DNA of 64,000 nucleotides from an uncultured Acidimicrobiales bacterium (GCA_938015295.1 CALLQB010000008.1:62001-126000), one strand, 5' to 3'; shown: positions 53,449 through 63,575, counted from the stretch's first letter. Numbers and translations are program-made. The notes: generated by a model not told the origin, from the letters alone.

Positions 53449-54513
53449 CTATGCAGGATTTACCAAACGAGTGCCTTCGATGGAGCAAACATCGGGCACC
53501 ACCACTTCAAGCACTTCGCAACCTCTAGTCCCAGCGGTCGCGGCTTCGACCTCGCGGTGAGCGCTACTCATCGCGTCGCCGGCTCGCAGCTCGTCGGTAG
53601 CTGCGGCTTCGCGCGGCGTCAGGTTGAGTTCGCCTTCCAACACAAACCGAAAGGAGAAGTCCGGGCGACCGAGCGATGGCAACTCAGCCCCTGGCGCTAA
53701 CCGGGCAACCGATGCCTCAACAAGACCGCCGGTGCCAGCGAAGATGCCGAGATCGCGACGAGAAGATGTAGGGGCTTCGCTAACCGGGGCTTCGGTCGCG
53801 ACATGACGGACAAACGTCTGACCGTTGAAGGTCCGGGTGACGTCAATATTTTGCGTCGGCAACGCAAGATCGTGATCGAAGAAGGTGTCGTGCACGGCCG
53901 GACAACCAAGCTCAATAATCTCGAAAGCATCGCTGCTCTCAAGCACCCGGTGCCGAATCTCCGGCGGCTGAAGCACCGCATCGCCAGCGTGCATGACGAA
54001 CGGTTCGCCCTGATCTTGGTAGACAACACGCACCCAGCCCCGGTAGCAGTACAGGAGCTGAAACGCGACCTGGTGATAGTGCACCGAGTCGGGTACCGGG
54101 CCACCGAGAGGAATCTTGATGTGCGACGCGATAAACGCGCCTCCAAACCGACCAGGGATCAGGTCGCGATACAACATCGCCGCGCGTCCTTCGGCCCAGG
54201 AGTCGTCGGACTCGAGGCGCGATACAACCCTGCCGGGCACCGTCTCGGGCAAGATGAGTGGCCGGCCGTCAGCGACGTAGCGCACCTCGACGCCGTTTGG
54301 GGCAACCACCGACGGCCCCTCACCCACTAGGTCGAGCCGGCCTTTCTTTTCCGCTACGTTGCGGTCGAGCCGCATCTGCAGACCATGGCCTGAAAGCAGC
54401 ATCGACGCCGGATCGTCGGCAGGCGCGATCTGGTCGACGCGAAAGCCAAGGCCAACAAAGAATGCCGATGTCGACGACAGGTCCTCGCAACCAAAAACGA
54501 CAGTGCCAGTCAC
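53449..54513 (-). CDS. VOC (glyoxalase-like) plus cupin fusion protein
   Basis: This 354-residue protein joins two folds. Residues 1-110 look like a VOC/glyoxalase half (TGTVVFGCEDLSSTSAFFVG, LGFRVDQIAPADDPASMLLS, NGVEVRYVADGRPL). Residues about 125-215 are a cupin with HYHQVAFQLLYCYRGWVRVV, GEPFVMHAGDAVLQPPEIRH, which contains His ligands for a metal. A second cupin-like half ends the protein (GLVEASVARLAPGAELPSL, DFSFRFVLEGELNLTPREA). The substrate is unknown. It lies 5 bp after hemQ on the minus strand and so belongs to the fdhD-hemQ operon. Confidence 0.65.
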   Translation of the reverse strand: MTGTVVFGCEDLSSTSAFFVGLGFRVDQIAPADDPASMLLSGHGLQMRLDRNVAEKKGRLDLVGEGPSVVAPNGVEVRYVADGRPLILPETVPGRVVSRLESDDSWAEGRAAMLYRDLIPGRFGGAFIASHIKIPLGGPVPDSVHYHQVAFQLLYCYRGWVRVVYQDQGEPFVMHAGDAVLQPPEIRHRVLESSDAFEIIELGCPAVHDTFFDHDLALPTQNIDVTRTFNGQTFVRHVATEAPVSEAPTSSRRDLGIFAGTGGLVEASVARLAPGAELPSLGRPDFSFRFVLEGELNLTPREAAATDELRAGDAMSSAHREVEAATAGTRGCEVLEVVVPDVCSIEGTRLVNPA

Positions 54514-54518
54514 CGTGG

Positions 54519-55196
54519 TCAGCCGAGGCGAGAAGCCAGCTCGCCCACCGGACTCACGATGCCAGCATAAAAAGGACCGAACTCGGCATACTCGGCCGAA
54601 GCCTCATCGAAACGCATCGTGTAGACAACCTCTTTGAGATCGTCGGGGAACTGCCCAAACAGCGTCACGCCCCACTCATAGTCGTCGATACCGGTCGAAC
54701 CAGTGATGACCTGCAGGATACGACCCTTAAACTCGCGACCCGATTTCCCGTGGCCATACATCAGCTCTTTGCGGTCATCGAACGGCATCGTGAACCAGTT
54801 CTGGCCTGGGTTGCGACGTTTCGACATCGGGTAGAAACACCAGGCTGGCTTATCGTCGGGCGGCAGTTCCGGGTAGAGCCGCATGTTGCGCATCTCTTCG
54901 GGAACGCCCGCCGCGTACTCGCTGATTTCGGTCAACGAAACATACGAATCGACGATGTCGAGACGCGCAGCGGTAACCGCCGCCTGGAACTCGCGGAGCT
55001 TCCACCAGTCGGGCCCAAGGATCATGAACCCAACCTCGGCTTTATGGCCGAGCATCGCAACTGCGATCACCTGCAGGTCAGCCGCCTCGGCTGCGGCCAC
55101 GGCCGATTCGATTGCTTTCCAGTCGGCGCCGTTTGCGCCCTTACAGAACAGGTGGAGGACGCCCCAACCCTCCGATGGTTGTACAGGTTCAGTCAT
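54519..55196 (-). CDS. hemQ: coproheme decarboxylase (HemQ/ChdC, chlorite-dismutase family)
   Basis: This 225-residue enzyme performs the last step of the coproporphyrin-dependent haem pathway of Gram-positive bacteria, turning coproheme III into haem b. Conserved segments are CFYPMSKRRNPGQNWFTMPF, RKELMYGHGKSGREFKGRIL, QVITGSTGIDDYEWGVTLFG and EVVYTMRFDEASAEYAEFGP. The catalytic Tyr of this clade lies in the WCFYPMSK region. The start overlaps the fdhD end by 8 bp. Haem made here would serve sdhC and respiratory cytochromes. Confidence 0.92.
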   Translation of the reverse strand: MTEPVQPSEGWGVLHLFCKGANGADWKAIESAVAAAEAADLQVIAVAMLGHKAEVGFMILGPDWWKLREFQAAVTAARLDIVDSYVSLTEISEYAAGVPEEMRNMRLYPELPPDDKPAWCFYPMSKRRNPGQNWFTMPFDDRKELMYGHGKSGREFKGRILQVITGSTGIDDYEWGVTLFGQFPDDLKEVVYTMRFDEASAEYAEFGPFYAGIVSPVGELASRLG

Positions 55197-55992
55197 AGGG
55201 CAACTCTACCGGGCTGTAGATGTTCATCTTCTGGTCGCGTGCGAAGCCAGCCAGCAGGAGATTTGCGGCGCGGGCGGTGTCGACAGCCAAAGCCGACGGG
55301 GCGCTCACCGCGACTACTGCGGAAAAACCTCCAGCCCAGGCCTTCTGCACCATCTCGAAACTTGCCCTGCCGCTGACGTAGAGGGCTCGGTCGGTCGCCG
55401 GCAGCCGGCCGTCGAGCAACAAGCGGCCGAGTACCTTGTCGACCGCATTGTGCCGACCGATGTCCTCTCGGACAACACCAATACTGCCGTCGGGCAGAAT
55501 CTCGGCGGCGGCGTGTACCGACCCGGTAGCGGAGAAGAGTTCCTGTTGCTCGCGCACCTTGTCGGACGCTGCGAGAAGGTGTTCGAAAGGAAATAGGTCG
55601 ACATCTAGTCGTTCGAGACGGCTCGTCAGCTCTTCGAGTGTCTGGGATCCGCAGAGGCCACATGAGGAGTTCGTGACCTGGAGCCTCGGGGTCGGCACCG
55701 GCGCCTCACCACCTGTGTCGACGCTGACAACGTTGTACTCGGTACTCACCGCCGAGCCCGTAGCGCAGTAGCGGACCGTCTGTACCTTTGCATCGCCGAG
55801 AAGACCCTCGGCGTACAAAAAGCCGGCAGCCAGTTCGAAATCGTGGCCCGGGGTGCGCATGGTGGTCGACACCTCGAGTCCATCGAGCTGGATCGACATG
55901 GGTTCTTCAACGATCAGGTCGTCGGGGGCGCGGCTACGACCTGACTCGTCGATGCGATAGGTGAGAAATTGCGCAGAACGTCCTTGACGCAT
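55189..55992 (-). CDS. fdhD: formate dehydrogenase accessory sulfurtransferase FdhD
   Basis: This 267-residue protein transfers sulfur to the molybdenum or tungsten bis-guanine-dinucleotide cofactor of formate dehydrogenases. The sulfur-carrying motif is NSSCGLCGSQTLEEL near residue 118. VEEPMSIQLDGLEVSTTMRT, PGHDFELAAGFLYAEGLL and VREDIGRHNAVDKVLGRLL are family landmarks. No formate dehydrogenase gene is in the window. It is the first gene of fdhD-hemQ-(VOC+cupin). Confidence 0.93.
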   Translation of the reverse strand: MRQGRSAQFLTYRIDESGRSRAPDDLIVEEPMSIQLDGLEVSTTMRTPGHDFELAAGFLYAEGLLGDAKVQTVRYCATGSAVSTEYNVVSVDTGGEAPVPTPRLQVTNSSCGLCGSQTLEELTSRLERLDVDLFPFEHLLAASDKVREQQELFSATGSVHAAAEILPDGSIGVVREDIGRHNAVDKVLGRLLLDGRLPATDRALYVSGRASFEMVQKAWAGGFSAVVAVSAPSALAVDTARAANLLLAGFARDQKMNIYSPVELPYD

Positions 55993-56020
55993 GGTGCCTT
56001 CAGTCTCGCAGAAAACGGCA

Positions 56021-56048
56021 GAACCCCAGAGCCGAAGCTCTGGGGTTC
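56021..56048 (-). terminator. groEL terminator hairpin
   Basis: GAACCCCAGAGC (56021-56032) pairs perfectly with GCTCTGGGGTTC (56037-56048) around a CGAA loop. It lies between the groEL stop and the fdhD start on the same strand. Confidence 0.8.
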
Positions 56049-56080
56049 CGTCGAGTGGAAAGAGGTGTCAGTCCGAAACG

Positions 56081-57727
<1,647 letters not shown>

Positions 57728-57754
57728 TTAGCACTCACGTATGGCGACTGCTAA
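57728..57754 (-). promoter_or_regulatory. CIRCE element (HrcA operator) upstream of groEL
   Basis: TTAGCACTC (57728-57736), nine bases, then GACTGCTAA (57746-57754). The classical CIRCE is TTAGCACTC-N9-GAGTGCTAA; only one base of 18 differs. It implies heat-shock control by HrcA, whose gene is not in the window. Confidence 0.9.
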
Positions 57755-57821
57755 TCCAACCAGCTGAGGGTGCGATGTCGCAACCCCAGCGAGCAACTTC
57801 TCAGGAACGTTGTCGAGACGC

Positions 57822-58211
57822 TTACTGGAGCGTCGATGTCGTCGAAGCTGACATCGTGGCTGCAGCGATCAACGCTTCAGGGGCGCAGGGCTTCTGGAGC
57901 ACCTGAGCAATCGGTAGCGACCGCATTTCTGCTTCAGCCGAAGCGAGCAGGTCGTGACTGCAGACCACCAAACGAAGATCATCAGCCCAGCCGCATTTCT
58001 GCGCTTCCTCAAAGGCGTCAAAGGCGCTACCGACACGTAGTCGATCATCGGTGATCAGGCAGTCGACCGGGCCGCCACGCACCCCGGCTAGCAACTCGCG
58101 CACCTCGCTTGCTGTAGCGGCAACACTCACGCGGAATCCGGCATCAGCGAGCACGACACGCATATAGGTCCGCACCGCATCATCAGCATCGGCGATTGCA
58201 ATATGAAGCAT
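57822..58211 (-). CDS. single-domain response-regulator receiver protein
   Basis: This 129-residue protein is a receiver domain with no output domain. It has the acidic pair IADADDAVRTYMRVVL, the acceptor Asp within DCLITDDRLRVG, a Ser at the switch site (LVVCSHDLL) and the conserved Lys in VLQKPCAPE. It can therefore be phosphorylated by a histidine kinase encoded elsewhere. It sits between groEL and the glycerate kinase gene, and no kinase is near. Confidence 0.8.
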   Translation of the reverse strand: MLHIAIADADDAVRTYMRVVLADAGFRVSVAATASEVRELLAGVRGGPVDCLITDDRLRVGSAFDAFEEAQKCGWADDLRLVVCSHDLLASAEAEMRSLPIAQVLQKPCAPEALIAAATMSASTTSTLQ

Positions 58212-58317
58212 GGCCTAACATTCGACGAACCTGCGGCAGGCCTTGACGCAAACGGGTCATTGGTACCGTTCTCGCGAGCACAGCTAATTTGCGAACTTTT
58301 CTGCCGATTCTGTCGGT

Positions 58318-59313
58318 TCAGCGCTGTCGCTTCGACAGAATCTGATGGGCGATCTCGGTGATGCATGCGGTCGTTTCGGTCAACGCCCGTTCTTCGCCGA
58401 AGTTCTCAACCAACGAGTGCGCTTCGATGCGGTCGCCAACGCCATCAAAAACTCGACCAGCGATCGCAACAACCGGAACCTTCGTTTCTGCCGCCAGCGA
58501 AGCAACACCGCCGACTACTTTGCCCACGAAGGACTGCTCGTCGAGAAAGCCTTCACCGGTAATGACCAGGTCGGCATCTTCGAGAGCGCCGAGAAGATCG
58601 ACGGTCTCGGCGACGTACTCGAATCCGTCGACCAGCCGAGCACCGACCGCCGCAAGCCCGCCTGCGAGACCGCCTGCAGCACCTGAACGCGGCAGCGACA
58701 CGACATCGATCCCGTAGTCGTCGAGGTACACCTGACCAAGTCGCTGAAGACGGCGTTCGAGGAGCTCGATCTGGACTGCGCTTGCACCCTTCTGCGGACC
58801 AAATATCGCCGCACATTCGACAAAGGTCGTCCGCACATCGCACGCGACGATGAGGTCGACGCCGCGTAGCCGCTGCACGGGGTACATCGCTTGCAGTGCT
58901 CCGAGGCCTCCGTCGGTGGTGGCCGAACCCCCCACGCCGACAACGATTCGTTTGGCGCCCAGTTCGACCGCGGCGCTGAGTAGTTCGCCGGTGCCAGCCG
59001 TAGTTGCCGCGACCGGATCGTTGTTTTCTGCGCCCACCAAGGCGAGGCCCGACGCGGCAGCCATCTCGATCGTCGCAGTTTTTTCGCGCCGGTCGTATCG
59101 CCACGGTGCATTTACCGGGTCACCGTTGGGTCCCGTGACCAGCAGCGAGCGGTTGGCTCCACCGAGAACATCGAGGAGTCCTTCACCGCCATCAGCAAGC
59201 GGAACGGCCTGCACCGACCATCCAAGAGGTCCGGCAGCAACTTCGACAGCGTTGGCTACCTCGGTCGCCGACGCGGTACCTCGAAATTTGTCGGACGCAA
59301 CTACAACCTTCAT
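58318..59313 (-). CDS. glycerate kinase (GlxK/GarK family)
   Basis: This 331-residue enzyme phosphorylates D-glycerate, here probably to 2-phosphoglycerate. The N-terminus MKVVVASDKFRGTASATEVA and PLADGGEGLLDVLGG are the family's opening. AASGLALVGAENNDPVAATT, GVGGSATTDGGLGALQAMYP, LPRSGAAGGLAGGLAAVGAR and ITGEGFLDEQSFVGKVVGG follow. It links glycerate from photorespiration-like or serine/glycolate pathways to central metabolism. GGAAAGGGTGG precedes the ATG. Confidence 0.93.
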   Translation of the reverse strand: MKVVVASDKFRGTASATEVANAVEVAAGPLGWSVQAVPLADGGEGLLDVLGGANRSLLVTGPNGDPVNAPWRYDRREKTATIEMAAASGLALVGAENNDPVAATTAGTGELLSAAVELGAKRIVVGVGGSATTDGGLGALQAMYPVQRLRGVDLIVACDVRTTFVECAAIFGPQKGASAVQIELLERRLQRLGQVYLDDYGIDVVSLPRSGAAGGLAGGLAAVGARLVDGFEYVAETVDLLGALEDADLVITGEGFLDEQSFVGKVVGGVASLAAETKVPVVAIAGRVFDGVGDRIEAHSLVENFGEERALTETTACITEIAHQILSKRQR

Positions 59314-59363
59314 CGACGTTCCACCCTTTCCAGCGATGTGCGGGTTTCGCGGCGGAAGTCTCG

Positions 59364-60023
59364 CTAGAAGAGGTCGTCGGCGCCGATGATGATCACAATA
59401 TGAGCGGCTGCCACACGCCCGCCGTCGTCGTCGTTCTTGATAGTGACCGAGCCGTCGTCGGGCAGACGCTCGAGCACGCCCGGTGGAACGCCGAGGTTGT
59501 CGACGATCTCACGCGCGTTCTGGCGGTAACCCTGCCTGAAGTACACCTTGGACACCGCCGAGTTTGGCGCGTTGGCTGGGTCGACCTTGTAGTTCATCGT
59601 GACGAGATCGTCTTTGAGAGCTCCTGCGAGTCCTGGGGTACCGACCCCGTTTGCTGCGATAACCAAGACCTCAGACGGGTTCTTGCCTCCGCCATCTTCT
59701 TCGTCGGGCTCGTCGGGAACCGAAGCAGTTGTGGTCGGCGTCTCGTCCTCGCCAGGTACTGGCACCGTGTCGTCAGTGCTCTCGCCGCCAACCGCACCTT
59801 CTTCGCCAGGAGTCTCACCGTCGACTCCCGCGTCGACAACCTCACCGGTGTCAGCGGGAGTTCCTACATCGAGAGCACCGTCGGCGTCGTCGAGGCTCCA
59901 GTACATGATGATGAGACCGAGCAGAACAGCAAGGCCTACCAGGCCAGCTCCGCGGAAAAGCGCCGAACCGGCCGATTTTCCGAATGAACCATCAGGGGCA
60001 GCGTGGCGGCCGGGGGAAGTCAT
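59364..60023 (-). CDS. membrane-anchored LytR_C-domain protein
   Basis: This 219-residue protein has one membrane segment (LFRGAGLVGLAVLLGLIIMY, residues about 22-42), a long acidic Glu/Asp/Pro/Thr linker outside the cell and a C-terminal LytR_C domain (EVLVIAANGVGTPGLAGALK, YRQNAREIVDNLGVP, AAHIVIIIGAD). The domain is often attached to LytR-CpsA-Psr wall-polymer ligases or occurs alone as here. Its start overlaps the DUF3263 stop by 4 bp, a pairing well known in actinobacteria. Confidence 0.87.
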   Translation of the reverse strand: MTSPGRHAAPDGSFGKSAGSALFRGAGLVGLAVLLGLIIMYWSLDDADGALDVGTPADTGEVVDAGVDGETPGEEGAVGGESTDDTVPVPGEDETPTTTASVPDEPDEEDGGGKNPSEVLVIAANGVGTPGLAGALKDDLVTMNYKVDPANAPNSAVSKVYFRQGYRQNAREIVDNLGVPPGVLERLPDDGSVTIKNDDDGGRVAAAHIVIIIGADDLF

Positions 60024-60280
60024 TGGGCTGGTGGCTCCTGTACGAGTGGGCTTTCAAAACGTGCCCTGCGCCGACGATCGCGAAGTCGGCGCAGGCGGCG
60101 GACGACTAACGGATCAAAGTCGACGGCCTCTTCATTGTCGAGAAGTTCATTGAGCAGTTGGTAGTACCGGGTAGTCGAGAGTTCAAAACGCTCAAGAATT
60201 GCGGTCTCTTTGGGTCCGGGCTCGGTCCACCATGTGCGCTCGAAATCGAGGATTGCTCGCTCTCGGTCTGTGAGGGGCAT
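60020..60280 (-). CDS. DUF3263 protein, small DNA-binding-like
   Basis: This 86-residue protein matches DUF3263 (MPLTDRERAILDFERTWWTE, GPKETAILERFELSTTRYYQ, LLNELLDNEEAVDFDPLVVR), with a helix-turn-helix-like middle and a basic C-terminus (RRLRRLRDRRRRARF). The family is restricted to actinobacteria and its role is not known. The start ATG 60280 is preferred over 60307, since the MPLTDRERAILDFE opening is the family's usual N-terminus. Confidence 0.88.
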   Translation of the reverse strand: MPLTDRERAILDFERTWWTEPGPKETAILERFELSTTRYYQLLNELLDNEEAVDFDPLVVRRLRRLRDRRRRARFESPLVQEPPAQ

Positions 60281-60434
60281 CTTTGTGCGGGCCTTTCGCC
60301 TGTTCAACTGCCATTGCTACGTGGCAGCGAATTTACCCCAACTTGGACCACAAACTGTGGCACTGGGTCAGGGATCAAACTTGCAACGCCACGCTCTTCG
60401 AGCGGTGATCTGCTCTTTCTGGACTTTCAGTGCG

Positions 60435-60507
60435 AGCCCGAGAGGAGAATTGAACTCCTGACCTGCTGTTTACAAGACAGCTGCTCTGCCAACTGAGCTA
60501 CTCGGGC
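60435..60507 (-). tRNA. tRNA-Thr(UGU)
   Basis: The minus strand folds into a full cloverleaf. The 7-bp acceptor stem is GCCCGAG (60507-60501) with CTCGGGC (60442-60436), and U is the discriminator at 60435. The D arm is GAGCTCAGTTGGCAGAGC-like, the anticodon arm GCTGT-CTTGTAA-ACAGC gives anticodon TGT (threonine, codon ACA), and the T arm has GTTCAAT. CCA is not encoded. TAGAAT at 60518-60523, 10 nt upstream, is a likely -10. Confidence 0.97.
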
Positions 60508-60540
60508 GTGGCGGTGAATTCTACCGTGGCTGAACCGTCT

Positions 60541-61284
60541 TTACAGCAGTCCCCTGCTTCGAGCCGTCCAGATGAATGCTTGGAGGGCCGAGCCGGTTTG
60601 TGCCATCGATGCTGTAGCAACCTGCGCCGCCTCATCAGAGATCGCCTTGCCGCCGCTATACGCCTTCACGTTTGCCTCTGACGCCCGCTCGGCGAGGATG
60701 AACCAGCCAACCGCTTCGTCGACCGAAGCGCCGACGGTGAGGTTGCCGTGATTGCGCAGTACCGCCAGCCTGTTTTCGCCCAGAGTTGCCGCGAGATCTT
60801 TGCCGCTCTCCATGTCGAGCACGTCGACCATCTCGTTGTCCCAGACGACCTGCGCGCCAAAGAACGAGGTCGACTCCTGGCTCACCATTCGCAGCGGCTC
60901 GACAAAGGCGCTCCACGGTGTCCCGTACGGCGTATGCGTATGCACCGCAGAGACGATGTCGGGTCGAGCGGCAAGAATTGGGCTGTGAATGAAGTACGCC
61001 GCCGCGTTGATGTTGACGTTGGTGTCTTCTGCTGGCTTGCCGTTGGGACCCACGAGCACCATGTCGTCAGCGGTTGCTTGGCTGAACGGCACGTCGTAAC
61101 GCAGCAACCAAAAGTGGTCGAGGCGCTCGGGGTCGCGCGCAGTGATATGTCCATCGCCAAGCTCTCCCCAACGGCTGGCCGCAAACACGCGGTAACCAAG
61201 AGCGCACCGCTCTCGACGCCATTGCCGTAGATCGTCGACAGACAAGCCATCAGGCTCGCTCACGTAGTTGCCGTAGGTTCCCAT
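60541..61284 (-). CDS. class II aldolase/adducin family protein
   Basis: This 247-residue protein has the class II aldolase fold with a metal site. Zinc His residues are read in SAVHTHTPYGTPWSAF and LAVLRNHGNLTVG, and a Gly-His-rich loop HITARDPERLDHFWLLRY near the N-terminus fits the phosphate-binding region. Relatives include L-fuculose- and L-ribulose-phosphate enzymes and proteins of unknown substrate. ATG 61284 is 6 nt after TATCGT. It is transcribed alone after rlmB. Confidence 0.85.
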   Translation of the reverse strand: MGTYGNYVSEPDGLSVDDLRQWRRERCALGYRVFAASRWGELGDGHITARDPERLDHFWLLRYDVPFSQATADDMVLVGPNGKPAEDTNVNINAAAYFIHSPILAARPDIVSAVHTHTPYGTPWSAFVEPLRMVSQESTSFFGAQVVWDNEMVDVLDMESGKDLAATLGENRLAVLRNHGNLTVGASVDEAVGWFILAERASEANVKAYSGGKAISDEAAQVATASMAQTGSALQAFIWTARSRGLL

Positions 61285-61290
61285 GGGCAA

Positions 61291-61296
61291 ACGATA
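61291..61296 (-). promoter_or_regulatory. -10 box of leaderless aldolase gene
   Basis: TATCGT on the minus strand ends 6 nt before ATG 61284 and is 12 nt before the alternative start at 61290 would allow. Confidence 0.55.
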
Positions 61297-61317
61297 CCTG
61301 CCCCGGCTTGTCAGCCT

Positions 61318-62235
61318 CTACCGAGTTCGGTGGCGGCTGACTTCGTACATCGCCACCGCTCCGGCTGCGCCGACATTGAGCGAGCCCAGCACTCCGTGAA
61401 GCGGAAGCGCAGCGACCACGTCGACTCTCTCGCTCACGAGTCGCGAGAGTCCTTTGCCTTCGGCACCAAGGACAAGACAGATCGGCTCGCCGGCAAGTTT
61501 CAGGTCGAATAGGTTCTGGTCGGCGGCGCCATCGAGACCCACTGTCCAGATGCCCGCACCTTTGATCTGGCCGATGGCTGTGGGAAGGCCCCCAACCACC
61601 GACATCTTGAGATGTTCGATCGCGCCTTGAGCATTTTTGGTCACCGTCGGGGTGATATGCGCGGCGCGATGTTTGGGAAACAGCACGCCGGTGACGCCCG
61701 CGCATTCAGCGGTGCGCAGAATTGCGCCGACGTTTCCTGGGTCGGTTACACCGTCAAGCGCGAGCAAGAAGGGCACACCACCATCGGGGGGCGAGAGAAG
61801 GTCATCCAACGAAACGTCGGGGATCGGCGCAGCATTGGCGATGACACCCTGCGAGCTTTCGGTTCGAGCGATGCTGTCGAACTTGCTGCGACCAATCTCG
61901 CGTACCGGGGTCCGCGTCTCATCTGCAAGGCCGAGGATGTCATGCAGAATCGGGGCTTCGTCCATGCCCGCTGACATGAGGACCTCTCGCACCGGGCGGG
62001 TGCCAGCAAGGAGAAGTTCGCGCACGGCATGTCGACCTTCAACGTGATCGCCGCCGAGCCCTTTGCGGCCACCTCCGCGAGGCTGCGCTGCGCCTTGACG
62101 TGCGTCAGATCGTTGAGGGGTTGCACCACGTTCACGGTTGCGGCCAGATGGCGGCTTGCTGCCCTTTGATGGCCCGCGTCCCTGCCTGCTTCGATTTGAT
62201 CCACCCTGCTTGGGGCGTCGACCACTCATGTTCAC
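61318..62235 (-). CDS. rlmB: 23S rRNA 2'-O-methyltransferase RlmB/TrmH family (SpoU)
   Basis: This 305-residue SPOUT-fold enzyme methylates the 2'-hydroxyl of a guanosine in rRNA (or tRNA). A basic, Gly/Arg/Ser-rich N-terminal tail (about 60 residues) precedes the substrate-binding domain VEGRHAVRELLLAGTRPVRE. The SpoU domain has LALDGVTDPGNVGAILRTAE (motif 1), LVLGAEGKGLSRLV (motif 2) and LPLHGVLGSLNVGAAGAVAM (motif 3). ATG 62229 is an alternative start two codons in. It follows ispF on the minus strand. Confidence 0.92.
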   Translation of the reverse strand: MNMSGRRPKQGGSNRSRQGRGPSKGSKPPSGRNRERGATPQRSDARQGAAQPRGGGRKGLGGDHVEGRHAVRELLLAGTRPVREVLMSAGMDEAPILHDILGLADETRTPVREIGRSKFDSIARTESSQGVIANAAPIPDVSLDDLLSPPDGGVPFLLALDGVTDPGNVGAILRTAECAGVTGVLFPKHRAAHITPTVTKNAQGAIEHLKMSVVGGLPTAIGQIKGAGIWTVGLDGAADQNLFDLKLAGEPICLVLGAEGKGLSRLVSERVDVVAALPLHGVLGSLNVGAAGAVAMYEVSRHRTR

Positions 62236-62317
62236 TCGCTCGCACTCACGGCCGCTGAGGCCTTCGAAACTTCTGGGTATTGCACTCGTTGCACTGCACT
62301 AGTTCTCGTCGCAGCGC

Positions 62318-62821
62318 CTACACCGACGACTCGAGGAGAGCCACGGCCCAGCAGGCGATGCCTTCGGAACGACCTAGCGAACCGAGCCCTTCAGCTCTTT
62401 TTCCCTTAATCGTCACCGGCGCGCCGACAACGTCGGTAAGACGACGTTGCATTGCTTCGCGCTGCGGCGCCAACTTCGGGGCCTCGAGCACGACGGAGCA
62501 ATCAACATTCATTGCGCGCCAGCCGGCCGCTGCGATATCGGCCATCGCTGCGCGGAGGAGTTCGATGCTGTCGGCGCCAGCGAAGTTCGGGTCGGTGTCG
62601 GGGAAGTGGCTACCAATGTCGCCAAGACCTGCTGCGCCGAGCAACGCATCGGTGACCGCATGGGCGATCACATCAGCATCACTATGCCCGTGTAGTGCTC
62701 GCTCGCCTTCGAAATGCACCCCGCCTAGCATCAGCTTTCGATCGGGGTCGTCGCTAAAGGGATGAATATCGAAGCCCTGTCCGACGCGGATTTGTGTGCG
62801 GGCGGCTGTTGGTTCGGGCAT
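62318..62821 (-). CDS. ispF: 2-C-methyl-D-erythritol 2,4-cyclodiphosphate synthase
   Basis: This 167-residue enzyme forms the cyclodiphosphate intermediate of the non-mevalonate isoprenoid pathway. RVGQGFDIHPF (zinc Asp and His), HGHSDADVIAHAVTDALLGA (third zinc His), GDIGSHFPDTDPNFAGADS and EGLGSLGRSEGIACWAVALL are all conserved. It begins 4 bp after ispD on the same strand, forming the common ispDF pair. Confidence 0.96.
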   Translation of the reverse strand: MPEPTAARTQIRVGQGFDIHPFSDDPDRKLMLGGVHFEGERALHGHSDADVIAHAVTDALLGAAGLGDIGSHFPDTDPNFAGADSIELLRAAMADIAAAGWRAMNVDCSVVLEAPKLAPQREAMQRRLTDVVGAPVTIKGKRAEGLGSLGRSEGIACWAVALLESSV

Positions 62822-62825
62822 GGAC

Positions 62826-63470
62826 TCAGTCTCTCAAGCTTTCGGCCGCCAACGCATGCGCTAGTGCAAGATCTTCAGGGTTGGTGATTTTCAGGTTCGA
62901 GTTTTCGCCGTCGACCAGCACCACGACCCCGCCAGCCTCTTCCACCAATCCGGCGTCGTCGGTGGCTTCTCCTTCGCCGGCATGCGCATTTCGCAGAGCC
63001 CTTGCCTCGAACGCCTGTGGTGTCTGCACTGCCACCAGGCTCGATCTGTCGACCACTCCCCCGCCAACACGACGGATCGTGTCGGTGACGGGCACTGCCG
63101 GAACCGCGGCGTCGGCGCCAGCGCGCACCGCAACGATCACGCGCTTGAACAGCTCGGCGCTGGCTAGAGGGCGAGCTCCGTCGTGTACCAGAATGACGTT
63201 TGCGTCCGACGGCACGTGGTTAAGGCCGTTACGCACCGAGTCAGAACGGGTCGTTCCGCCGGCAACAACCGTGGCTTCCGGCGATGACTCGAGTGGAGAT
63301 AGAGCTTCGACCTCGCCAGCGGCAACCACAACAACGACACCCGTCGACGCAGCCGATGCGGCGTGTACCGACCAATCGAGTACACGCTTGCCGCGCAAAT
63401 CAGCGAGGTGTTTCGGTCCACCAAATCGGGTTCCCGACCCCGCAGCTACCACGATGGTCCAGATACTCAC
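62826..63470 (-). CDS. ispD: 2-C-methyl-D-erythritol 4-phosphate cytidylyltransferase
   Basis: This 214-residue enzyme transfers CMP to methylerythritol phosphate. The nucleotide-binding motif TIVVAAGSGTRFGGPKHLAD is at the N-terminus (GPKH replaces the usual PKQ), with ILVHDGARPLASAELFKRVI and VQTPQAFEARALR further on. GTG 63470 gives the usual family length with GGGA 8 nt upstream; the frame is open to ATG 63527, which would add 19 residues of unusual composition. It opens the ispD-ispF-rlmB run and is divergent from the Crp/Fnr regulator. Confidence 0.93.
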   Translation of the reverse strand: MSIWTIVVAAGSGTRFGGPKHLADLRGKRVLDWSVHAASAASTGVVVVVAAGEVEALSPLESSPEATVVAGGTTRSDSVRNGLNHVPSDANVILVHDGARPLASAELFKRVIVAVRAGADAAVPAVPVTDTIRRVGGGVVDRSSLVAVQTPQAFEARALRNAHAGEGEATDDAGLVEEAGGVVVLVDGENSNLKITNPEDLALAHALAAESLRD

Positions 63471-63575
63471 CGCGTCATTCCCGAAGTGCTCTTGTCGTCC
63501 GTGCACATTTTCTTGCAAGCCTTTCATTGCCCAAGAGCGCGGCTGTTACACATGTCACCTAGCATGAAGGTTGCC

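Noticed and set aside
63524-63553. Nine-codon frame (from ATG 63553, minus strand) whose stop overlaps ATG 63527 before ispD
   Set aside because: The nearest -10-like box (TAGGTG) is only 2 nt away and lacks the final T, and ispD more likely starts at GTG 63470, so the coupling seen at DUF368 is not supported here.
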